Of a DNA stretch of 7,843 nt, positions 1-5,497 are shown one piece after another. The first letter of the stretch is position 1. Every line of letters begins with the position of its first letter. The position numbers and the translations under genes were made by a program. This stretch comes from Candidatus Apopatocola equi (GTDB taxonomy: Bacteria; Bacillota; Clostridia; Oscillospirales; Oscillospiraceae): assembly GCA_018065965.1 (NCBI GenBank), contig JAGHSH010000156.1, forward strand, positions 1-7,843. The letters are read 5' to 3'. Below the pieces are notes generated by a model. The model saw nothing but the letters and a program-made list of their open reading frames with translations, made no database searches and was not told the DNA's origin.

Positions 1-285
1 ACCCAGAACTTCGTTGCCAAGTTCCAGGCTGCCTACGGCGAGATCCCCAACCAGTTCGCCGCTGACGCCTACGACGCCGTGTACATCGTGGCCGCCGCTC
101 TCGAAGCTGCCGGCTGCACGCCCGACATGAGCGCCGAGGAGATCTGCGAGGCCATCATTCCCGTGATGCCCACTCTCACCGTTGACGGCGTCACCGGTAT
201 GGGCATGACCTGGGCTGCCTCCGGCGAGGTCTCCAAGGCTCCCATGGCCGTTGTCATCAAGGACGGCGTTTACGTCACTCCCTGA
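1..285 (+). CDS. livK: Branched-chain amino-acid ABC transporter substrate-binding protein, 3' end only
   Basis: Only the last 94 codons are present, open from base 1 in frame 1 and ending in TGA at 283-285. The fragment reads as the C-terminal lobe of a type I periplasmic-binding fold of the Leu/Ile/Val-binding family. It has a Phe/Tyr-rich helix (KFQAAYGEIPNQFAADAYDA), an alanine-rich helix, and a closing strand pair ending in a 'KDGVYV' hairpin, the usual end of these proteins. In a Gram-positive cell it would be a lipoprotein outside the membrane that hands hydrophobic amino acids to the LivHM channel; its signal peptide is outside the window. The downstream livHMGF genes are the strongest support. 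The exact ligand (Leu/Ile/Val, another amino acid, or an amide/urea-type substrate as in relatives) cannot be read from this fragment. Confidence 0.88.
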   Translation, partial: TQNFVAKFQAAYGEIPNQFAADAYDAVYIVAAALEAAGCTPDMSAEEICEAIIPVMPTLTVDGVTGMGMTWAASGEVSKAPMAVVIKDGVYVTP

Positions 286-295
286 AGCTGACTTC

Positions 296-339
296 CTCTC
301 TTCTCCCGGACGCTCTGCGCCTGAGAGAAGAGGGCTTTT
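296..339 (+). terminator. Hairpin plus T-run after livK (probable partial terminator)
   Basis: A 10-bp stem pairs CTCTCTTCTC (296-305) with GAGAAGAGGG (325-334), including one G-T pair, and is followed by C and TTTT (336-339). The 19-nt loop could form a small inner CGC/GCG stem. The T-run is short, so termination may be incomplete. That would suit a site between a highly expressed binding protein and its less abundant membrane and ATPase partners. Confidence 0.6.
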
Positions 340-344
340 CTGAA

Positions 345-380
345 GAATGTGAGGCGGGGGTCTGTTCCCCCGCCGCATTC
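345..380 (+). other. Strong second hairpin in the livK-livH intergenic region
   Basis: Arms GAATGTG (345-351) and CGCATTC (374-380) pair with one G-T. After a 2-nt bulge (AG, 352-353), GCGGGGG (354-360) pairs with CCCCCGC (367-373), leaving a 6-nt loop TCTGTT. The result is 14 base pairs with a very GC-rich top. No T-run follows, so it is not a classical terminator. A 3'-end stabiliser for the livK message or an RNA-processing barrier is more likely. The role is inferred; the structure is read directly. Confidence 0.5.
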
Positions 381-395
381 TGCATTCTGCACGAA

Positions 396-439
396 CCGCT
401 GTTTTTACTTCAGGCACAGCGGCAGAGCGGATGCATCCG
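396..439 (+). other. Inverted repeats in the livH leader
   Basis: CCGCTG (396-401) is complementary to CAGCGG (417-422) across a 15-nt loop. Next comes a perfect 12-nt palindrome CGGATGCATCCG (428-439). These lie about 55-100 bases before the livH start. They could be an operator, a leader RNA structure, or chance in GC-rich DNA. I see no convincing -35/-10 pair in this stretch. Confidence 0.3.
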
Positions 440-493
440 GTCTGTCCCGGTTCCTGGTGTAAAAGAATAAACGAAAAGAGGTGTCCTCACGAT

Positions 494-1372
494 ATGGAAT
501 TTCTTTCCTATCTGATCAGCGGCATTTCCCTGGGCAGCGTGTATGCTATCATCGCGCTGGGCTACACGATGGTCTACGGAATTGCCAAAATGCTTAACTT
601 CGCCCACGGCGATGTTATCATGGTAGGCGGCTACATGAGCTTTGTTGCCATGAGCGCCCTGCACCTGCCCGGCTGGGTAAGCGTACTGGCGGGCATGGCT
701 GTCTGCACCGTTCTCGGCATCGTAATCGAAGCGCTGGCTTATCGGCCTCTGCGCTCTGCTCCTTCTCTGGCCGTACTGATCACCGCTATCGGCGTGAGCT
801 ACCTGCTGCAGAACTCCGCTCAGCTCATCTGGGGCGCGAACCCCATCAGCTATCCCCCCGTGGTCAGCGGTACGCTGCACCTCTTCGGCGGTCAGCTCTC
901 CATCAGCTATGTCTCTCTTGTCACGGTGGCCGCCTGCATCCTCATCATGCTGGCGCTGACCGCCTTTACCTCCAAGACCAAGATGGGCAAGGCCATGCGC
1001 GCCTGCTCCGAGGATAAGGGAGCTGCCCAGCTCATGGGCATCAATGTGAACCGCACCATTTCCCTGACCTTTGCCATCGGCTCCGCGCTGGCTGCCGTGG
1101 CGGGTGTGCTGCTCTGCTCCTCCTATCCCACGCTGATGCCCACCACCGGCTCCATGCCCGGCATCAAGGCCTTCACCGCCGCAGTGTTCGGCGGCATCGG
1201 CTCCATTCCCGGCGCGTTCCTGGGCGGACTTCTGCTGGGCATCATCGAGTCTATGGCCAAGGCCTATCTCTCCACCCAGCTCTCCAACTCCATCGTGTTT
1301 GCCGTGCTGATCATCGTCCTGCTGGTTCGTCCTGCCGGTCTGATGGGCAAGTATGTGCCCGAGAAGGTCTGA
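494..1372 (+). CDS. livH: Branched-chain amino-acid ABC transporter permease LivH
   Basis: 292-residue inner-membrane permease, one of two that form the channel of the Liv importer. The start is ATG 494: it follows GAGG (478-481), and the protein begins directly with the conserved first membrane segment. An upstream in-frame ATG at 431 would add a non-hydrophobic 21-residue leader and is rejected. Family landmarks are LNFAHGD at residues 34-40, the cytoplasmic coupling stretch GKAMRACSEDKGAAQLMGI around 165-183 (contacts the ATPases), AVFGGIGSIPGAFLGG at 230-245 and RPAGLMG at 279-285. By eye there are about eight hydrophobic segments. Length is normal for the family (about 290-310). livM starts 10 bases after the stop. 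Confidence 0.95.
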   Translation: MEFLSYLISGISLGSVYAIIALGYTMVYGIAKMLNFAHGDVIMVGGYMSFVAMSALHLPGWVSVLAGMAVCTVLGIVIEALAYRPLRSAPSLAVLITAIGVSYLLQNSAQLIWGANPISYPPVVSGTLHLFGGQLSISYVSLVTVAACILIMLALTAFTSKTKMGKAMRACSEDKGAAQLMGINVNRTISLTFAIGSALAAVAGVLLCSSYPTLMPTTGSMPGIKAFTAAVFGGIGSIPGAFLGGLLLGIIESMAKAYLSTQLSNSIVFAVLIIVLLVRPAGLMGKYVPEKV

Positions 1373-1382
1373 GGTGAACGGT

Positions 1383-2441
1383 ATGAAAACGAAGAAAAAG
1401 ATCGCCTGGGGCGACTATATTACCTACATCGGCGTGACCGCCGCCTTCATCGCGGTGACGGCGCTGAAAAACGGCGGCGCTCTGAACCGCTCCCAGCTGG
1501 GTCTGCTGGTTCCCATCTGCGCCTACATCACCATGGCCATCTCCCTGAACCTGACCGTGGGCGTGCTGGGCGAGCTGTCGTTGGGTCATGCAGGCTTCAT
1601 GAGCATCGGCGCCTTCTCCGGCATCATCGCTGCCATGAGCCTGAGCGAGCTGATCCCCTCTGCGGGCGTGCGCATGGCCATCGCCATGGTGACGGGCGCC
1701 GTGTTCGCCGGGATCTTCGGCTTCCTCATCGGCATCCCCGTGCTTCGTCTGCGGGGCGACTACCTGGCCATCGTGACGCTCGCCTTCGGCGAGATCATCA
1801 AGGAGCTGATCAACTGCCTCATCGTGGGCTATGACAGCGCCGGACTGCATATCCTCATCAACTTCGACGGCTCCAAGACCGCTTCCGATCTGGAGCTGCT
1901 GGAGGGCGGCAAGGCCATTATCAAGGGCGCACAGGGCGCTGTGGGCACTAAGACCATCGCCTCCTTTACCGCCGGTTATATCCTCATCATGATCGCCCTC
2001 TTCATCATCCTGAACCTCATCCGCTCCCGGGCCGGCCGTGCCATCATGGCCATCCGCGACAACCGCATCGCCGCCGAGAGCGTGGGCATTGAGATCACCA
2101 AGTACAAGATGATGGCCTTTGTCACCTCCGCTGCCATCGCCGGTGCGGCCGGTGCGCTCTACGGCCTGAACTACTCCAGCCTCACCGCCGCCAAGTTCGA
2201 TTTCAACACCTCCATTCTGGTGCTGGTGTTCGTGGTGCTGGGCGGTCTGGGCAATATCTGGGGCTCCGTGGTGGCTGCCACCGTGCTCTACATTCTGCCC
2301 GAGGCGCTCCGCAGCTTTGCCGATTACCGTATGCTCATGTTCGCCATTGTGCTCATTCTGGTCATGCTGGCTACCAACAGCAGCAGAACCAAGGCGCTGT
2401 TTGAGAAGCTGAAGAGTGCGAAGAAGGAGGAAGAACAATGA
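1383..2441 (+). CDS. livM: Branched-chain amino-acid ABC transporter permease LivM
   Basis: 352-residue second permease of the importer, expected to pair with LivH. ATG 1383 is preceded by GAGGTG (1371-1376) at a 6-nt spacing; the motif overlaps the livH stop codon, which suggests translational coupling. The N-terminus is basic (MKTKKK). Family signatures are LNLTVGVLGELSLGHAGFM at 55-73, RLRGDYLAIVTLAFGEI at 122-138, the ATPase-facing loop GRAIMAIRDNRIAAESVGI at 218-236 and LGGLGNIWGSVVAA at 286-299. A polar stretch (about 150-190), including a Leu/Glu-rich segment, probably forms an extracytoplasmic loop. The C-terminal tail (from about 332) is charged (KSAKKEEEQ) and cytoplasmic. The last four bases overlap the livG start as ATGA. 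Confidence 0.95.
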   Translation: MKTKKKIAWGDYITYIGVTAAFIAVTALKNGGALNRSQLGLLVPICAYITMAISLNLTVGVLGELSLGHAGFMSIGAFSGIIAAMSLSELIPSAGVRMAIAMVTGAVFAGIFGFLIGIPVLRLRGDYLAIVTLAFGEIIKELINCLIVGYDSAGLHILINFDGSKTASDLELLEGGKAIIKGAQGAVGTKTIASFTAGYILIMIALFIILNLIRSRAGRAIMAIRDNRIAAESVGIEITKYKMMAFVTSAAIAGAAGALYGLNYSSLTAAKFDFNTSILVLVFVVLGGLGNIWGSVVAATVLYILPEALRSFADYRMLMFAIVLILVMLATNSSRTKALFEKLKSAKKEEEQ

Positions 2442-3286
2442 GCTTTTCGTTTGAACGCGGCAAGCTGGCCGCCGTCCCCAGCGGCAGCGTGATCCCCGAG
2501 CGGGATCTGGACAAGACTCCCATTCTTGAGACCCGCCATCTGGGCATCGACTTCGGCGGACTCCACGCCGTGCAGGACTTCAACCTGACCATCGGCCGCA
2601 CGGAGATCGCCGGTCTCATCGGCCCCAACGGTGCCGGTAAGACCACGGTCTTTAACCTGCTGACCAAGGTCTATCAGCCCACCAAGGGCACCATCCTGCT
2701 CGACGGCAACGACACCGCCGGCAAGACCACCGAGCAGATCAACCGCATGGGCATTGCCCGTACCTTCCAGAATATCCGTCTGTTCAACAACCTGAGCGTG
2801 GAGGACAATGTAAAGATCGGTCTCCACAATCAGGAGGGCTACTCCATGTTCACCGGCATCCTCCGCCTGCCAAATTACTGGAAGCAGGAGAAGGCCGCCC
2901 ACGAGCGTGCGCTGGAGCTGCTGAGTATTTTCGAGATGCAGGATCAGGCCGGCGTCCGGGCCGGTTCTCTGCCCTACGGTGCCCAGCGTCGGCTGGAGAT
3001 CGTCCGCGCTCTTGCGACGAATCCCAGCGTGCTGCTGCTGGATGAGCCCGCCGCCGGCATGAACCCCTCCGAGACCGCCGAGCTCATGGAGAACATCGTG
3101 AAGATCCGCGACCTGTTCCAGATCGCCGTGGTTCTCATCGAGCACGATATGAATCTGGTCATGAACATCTGCGAGGGTATCTGCGTGCTGAACTTCGGTC
3201 AGGTCATCGCCAAGGGCAGCCCCGAGGAGATCCAGGCCAACCCCGCCGTGATCGAGGCCTATCTGGGCCGGAAAAAGGAGGCTTGA
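2438..3286 (+). CDS. livG: Branched-chain amino-acid ABC transporter ATP-binding protein LivG
   Basis: 282-residue cytoplasmic ATPase of the importer. ATG 2438 overlaps the livM stop (ATGA) and has a near-perfect AAGGAGG (2424-2430) seven bases upstream, so this start is firm. In order: Walker A GPNGAGKT (62-69), Q-loop FQN with Gln111, signature LPYGAQRRLEI (178-188), Walker B LLLDEP (199-204, catalytic Glu203), the LivG-type AAGMNP loop (205-210) and H-loop His236 in IEHDMNLVM. The signature differs from the general LSGGQ, but LivG proteins typically have YG-x-Q there, so it is not damaged. Compared from memory with E. coli LivG, Walker A sits about 20 residues further in, so this protein has a polar N-terminal extension (about 1-25) of unknown role. 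livF follows after 3 bases. Confidence 0.95.
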   Translation: MSFSFERGKLAAVPSGSVIPERDLDKTPILETRHLGIDFGGLHAVQDFNLTIGRTEIAGLIGPNGAGKTTVFNLLTKVYQPTKGTILLDGNDTAGKTTEQINRMGIARTFQNIRLFNNLSVEDNVKIGLHNQEGYSMFTGILRLPNYWKQEKAAHERALELLSIFEMQDQAGVRAGSLPYGAQRRLEIVRALATNPSVLLLDEPAAGMNPSETAELMENIVKIRDLFQIAVVLIEHDMNLVMNICEGICVLNFGQVIAKGSPEEIQANPAVIEAYLGRKKEA

Positions 3287-3289
3287 GCC

Positions 3290-3994
3290 ATGCTTCTGGA
3301 GGTTGAACACATCAATGTGTATTACGGAGCCATTCACGCCATCAAGGATGTGAGCTTCTCCGTGAACGAGGGCGAGATCGTCACCCTCATCGGCGCCAAC
3401 GGCGCTGGCAAGTCCACCACGCTGGACACCATTGCGGGTCTGCTGCGGAGCAAGACCGGCGATATCCGCTTCAACGGCCAGTCTGTGGCCCATATGCCCG
3501 CCCATAAGGTCGTGGCGGAGGGTCTGGCTCTGGTGCCGGAGGGACGCCGGGTCTTTGCCCAGATGACCGTGGAGGAAAATCTGGAGATGGGCGCCTTCAC
3601 GCAGGCTGCCTCTACCGTTGAGCCCAACCTGAAGCGGGTCTATGAGCAGTTCCCCCGTCTGGAGGAGCGCAAAAACCAGACCGCCGGTACGCTCTCCGGC
3701 GGCGAACAGCAGATGCTCGCCATGGGCCGCGCTCTCATGAGTCAGCCCAAGCTGCTGATGCTGGACGAGCCCTCCATGGGTCTGGCTCCCATTCTGGTGG
3801 AGCAGATCTTTGACATTATCCGTCAGCTTCACGAGGCGGGCACCACCATCCTGCTGGTGGAGCAGAATGCTCAGATGGCCCTTTCCGTGGCAGACCGTGC
3901 CTATGTTCTGGAGACCGGCCGCGTCACCCTCTCCGGCACCGGCAGCGAGCTGGCCCGGAGCGACGAGGTCAGAAAGGCATATCTCGGCGGCTGA
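3290..3994 (+). CDS. livF: Branched-chain amino-acid ABC transporter ATP-binding protein LivF
   Basis: 234-residue second ATPase, expected to heterodimerise with LivG and drive LivHM. ATG 3290 lies 3 bases after the livG stop, with AAGGAGG (3275-3281) inside the end of livG at 8-nt spacing. Motifs: Walker A GANGAGKS (35-42), VPEGRRVF (82-89), where Glu replaces the usual Q-loop Gln as is typical of LivF, signature LSGGEQQ (135-141), Walker B LLMLDEPSMGLAP (155-167, catalytic Glu160), and LLVEQNA (188-194), where Gln192 replaces the switch His, also typical of LivF. It ends in the family's closing AYLGG. Length is standard. It is the last gene of the operon, with a strong terminator beginning 12 bases after the stop. 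Confidence 0.96.
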   Translation: MLLEVEHINVYYGAIHAIKDVSFSVNEGEIVTLIGANGAGKSTTLDTIAGLLRSKTGDIRFNGQSVAHMPAHKVVAEGLALVPEGRRVFAQMTVEENLEMGAFTQAASTVEPNLKRVYEQFPRLEERKNQTAGTLSGGEQQMLAMGRALMSQPKLLMLDEPSMGLAPILVEQIFDIIRQLHEAGTTILLVEQNAQMALSVADRAYVLETGRVTLSGTGSELARSDEVRKAYLGG

Positions 3995-4006
3995 ACCGCT
4001 TTCATC

Positions 4007-4048
4007 AGGCCCTACGCAAAATGAAACCATTTTGCGTAGGGCCTTTTT
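4007..4048 (+). terminator. Rho-independent terminator of the liv operon
   Basis: A perfect 17-bp stem, arms 4007-4023 and 4028-4044, closes a 4-nt AAAC loop and runs into TTTTT (4044-4048). The arm reads AGGCCCTACGCAAAATG. The opposite side has no T-run on the other strand, so it works for + strand transcription only. It starts 12 bases after the livF stop. Confidence 0.92.
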
Positions 4049-4076
4049 GCGTCCTTGCTTTGTGAAATGGGGATGC

Positions 4077-4111
4077 GGATTGCCGCGTCGCTTCGCTCCC
4101 TGCAATGACAG
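4077..4111 (+). repeat. Dispersed intergenic REP-like repeat ('CHCEERSDAAI'-type)
   Basis: Bases 4077-4111 match from memory a short repeat common in intergenic DNA of many Clostridia and other bacteria. On the minus strand it reads as a TCATTGC...GAGCGAAGCGACGCGGCAATCC-like consensus, often mis-annotated as small proteins containing 'CHCEERSDAAI' or 'GAKRRGNP'; both translations appear here (CHCRERSDAAI; GAKRRGNP). Arms ATTGC (4079-4083) and GCAAT (4102-4106) form the outer stem, with GCG (4085-4087) and CGC (4094-4096) inside. A G-run follows at 4111-4122, and AGCCGG (4129-4134) can pair with CCGGCT (4157-4162). I find no gene in 3995-4308. Only one copy is in the window, so repetition itself is established knowledge, not seen here. 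Confidence 0.6.
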
Positions 4112-4202
4112 GGGGACGGGGGCTGAAAAGCCGGTTGCGTCCGCATACCCTGCCCTCCGGCTGCATAAATTCTAAGCAAAGGAAGAATATGCATTTCTGC
4201 CT

Positions 4203-4243
4203 TGTGGAAAACTCTGTTGAAAATGTGGAAAAAGCCTTGAAAA
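4203..4243 (+). promoter_or_regulatory. Cluster of DnaA-box-like TGTKGAAAA motifs
   Basis: Four related nonamers occur in tandem: TGTGGAAAA (4203-4211), TGTTGAAAA (4215-4223), TGTGGAAAA (4224-4232) and a degenerate CCTTGAAAA (4235-4243). On the other strand the exact units read TTTTCCACA, one base from the DnaA-box consensus TTATCCACA; the second unit differs at two positions. The DNA just downstream (to about 4297) is AT-rich, unlike the rest of the window. No dnaA, dnaN, parB or other origin gene is present, so this is a candidate DnaA-binding or other regulatory cluster upstream of the carboxypeptidase gene, not a demonstrated origin. Confidence 0.4.
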
Positions 4244-4252
4244 CTCTAAGTT

Positions 4253-4279
4253 TTTACAAAAAGCTACAAAATGTATAAA
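4253..4279 (+). promoter_or_regulatory. Probable sigma-A-type promoter for dacF
   Basis: A TTTACA-like -35 (4253-4258) and a TATAAA -10 (4274-4279) are separated by 15 bases, shorter than the ideal 17. They lie in an AT-rich patch 30 bases before the dacF start. Some promoter is required here because the liv terminator is upstream. The precise hexamers are uncertain, and no sigma-F-like elements (which control dacF in Bacillus subtilis) were recognised. Confidence 0.4.
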
Positions 4280-4308
4280 GTTCGTACTAAAAGTAACGGA
4301 GGCGTGAA

Positions 4309-5451
4309 ATGAAGAAGATTTTGCCGTTTTTGCTCATTCCCCTGCTGATCCTTCCCGCCCGGGCGGCCATGCTCAGCGAGGACAGCTTTTCTCTCAGCTG
4401 CGCGGCGGCCGTGCTCATGGAGCGGGAGAGCGGCCGGGTGATTTATGCCAAAAATCCCAACGCGGAGCTGTCCCCTGCCAGTGTGACGAAGCTCATGACC
4501 ATGCTCCTCGTCTGCGAGGCCGTAGATAACGGAGCGCTGAGACTGGAGGACACGGTGACGGCCTCCGCCTCCGCCGCGGCCATGGGCGGCAGCCAGATCT
4601 ATCTGGAGGAGGGGGAGCGGATGAGCGTGGGAGAAATGCTCAAATGCGTGGCGGTGGTATCCGCCAACGACTGCGCCGTGGCGCTGGGGGAAAAGCTCTG
4701 CGGCAGCGAGAGCGCCTTTGTCCGGCGGATGAACGAGCGTGCCGCAGAGCTGGGGCTGGAGCATACCCGCTTTGCCAACGCCACCGGACTGAGCAGCGCG
4801 GAGCCGCACTATTCCTCCGCGCTGGATCTGGCTGTGCTGAGCCGGGAGCTGCTTTCTCACAGCTGGGTCCGGAATTATTCCACCATCTGGACAGACACCA
4901 TCCGGGACGGCGCGTTCGGCCTGAGCAACACCAACAAGCTCCTGCGGCAGCTGGACGGCTGCACGGGACTGAAAACCGGCTTCACCAACGAGGCTATGTT
5001 CTGCCTGGCCGCCTCAGCGGAGCGGGAGGGTGTGGAGTATATCGCCGTGATCCTGCACGGGGATAGCTCCGCGCAGCGCTTTGCCGCCGCCAGAGAGCTG
5101 CTGGAATATGCCTTTGCCAACTATACGAAGGTCAGCCTCCTGCCCGAGGAACCCCTGAAACGCCTGCAGGTGACGCTGGGCGAGCAGGAGAGTGTGCAGC
5201 TCCTGCCCGGGGGTGCGACGGAGACGCTGGTGGAGCGGAGCGCCGTGCAGAGTCTGCAGCGCCTGACAGAGCTGCCGGAGAGCGTGGAGGCTCCGGTAGA
5301 GCAGGGCGCGGAGCTGGGGCGGGTGCTGCTGAAAAAGGGAGACGAGGTCATCGCTGCCCTGCCGCTCGTGGCGGAGTGCGGCGTGGAGCGCCACAGCTAT
5401 ACTCTGGTGCTGCGGGAGCTCATTTCCTCTCTTTTGTACTTGAAATCGTGA
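4309..5451 (+). CDS. dacF: D-alanyl-D-alanine carboxypeptidase (DacF/PBP5-like, peptidase S11)
   Basis: 380-residue penicillin-binding protein that removes the terminal D-Ala of peptidoglycan stem peptides outside the membrane. ATG 4309 follows GGAGG (4298-4302) at 6-nt spacing. Residues 1-20 form a signal peptide (two Lys, a hydrophobic core, cleavage near ARA-A). Catalytic motifs are in the right order and spacing: SVTK 58-61 (nucleophile Ser58, Lys61), SAN 118-120 and KTGF 222-225. Residues from about 275 to 362 fit the C-terminal beta-domain of this family. The last 15 or so residues (LVLRELISSLLYLKS) look like the amphipathic membrane anchor. The length matches DacF-type enzymes (about 380-390). 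In B. subtilis dacF precedes spoIIA; here pgi follows, so a sporulation role is not implied by context. The symbol is by family; a DacA/DacB paralogue is possible. Confidence 0.92.
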   Translation: MKKILPFLLIPLLILPARAAMLSEDSFSLSCAAAVLMERESGRVIYAKNPNAELSPASVTKLMTMLLVCEAVDNGALRLEDTVTASASAAAMGGSQIYLEEGERMSVGEMLKCVAVVSANDCAVALGEKLCGSESAFVRRMNERAAELGLEHTRFANATGLSSAEPHYSSALDLAVLSRELLSHSWVRNYSTIWTDTIRDGAFGLSNTNKLLRQLDGCTGLKTGFTNEAMFCLAASAEREGVEYIAVILHGDSSAQRFAAARELLEYAFANYTKVSLLPEEPLKRLQVTLGEQESVQLLPGGATETLVERSAVQSLQRLTELPESVEAPVEQGAELGRVLLKKGDEVIAALPLVAECGVERHSYTLVLRELISSLLYLKS

Positions 5452-5468
5452 CGGTTTCGCTGTAGAAT
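5440..5468 (+). promoter_or_regulatory. Sigma-A-type promoter for pgi, overlapping the dacF 3' end
   Basis: TTGAAA (5440-5445) and TAGAAT (5463-5468) are spaced by exactly 17 bases, and each differs from consensus at one position. The -35 lies within the last codons of dacF. The expected start is near 5475, giving a leader of about 20-25 bases that contains GGAGGA (5485-5490) before the pgi ATG. No terminator lies between dacF and pgi, so read-through from dacF is also possible. Confidence 0.65.
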
Positions 5469-5497
5469 GGGAAAAAACCTGTACGGAGGAACCCGAT

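Noticed and set aside
431..493. Upstream ATG start for livH
   Set aside because: It adds a cysteine- and proline-containing leader unlike LivH and falls inside a palindrome; ATG 494 has GAGG upstream and begins at the conserved membrane segment.
1311..2438. Long minus-strand open frame opposite livM
   Set aside because: Its product is a low-complexity His/Gly/Asp-rich string with no domain, and it mirrors the GC3-biased codons of livM, whose family motifs are unmistakable.
2969..3001. LivG signature motif lacking the Ser of LSGGQ (LPYGAQ)
   Set aside because: LivG proteins commonly have L-A/S/P-Y-G-x-Q here (E. coli LivG has LAYGQQ), so it is normal for the family and not a defect.
3533..3865. 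LivF with Glu in the Q-loop and Gln in place of the switch His
   Set aside because: VPEGR and LVEQN are the standard LivF versions, seen also in E. coli LivF.
2324..4105. 593-codon minus-strand open frame opposite livG and livF
   Set aside because: It runs across two ATPase genes, the terminator and the repeat, and is His/Leu/Gly-rich without motifs; it is a compositional shadow of high-GC coding DNA.
4012..4194. Small minus-strand open frame over the liv terminator and repeat
   Set aside because: It contains the CHCRERSDAAI string, the known spurious translation of an intergenic repeat, and has no ribosome-binding site.
4644..5066. Arg/Gly-rich + strand open frame within dacF
   Set aside because: It is an alternate-frame shadow; dacF carries all three catalytic motifs in one intact frame.
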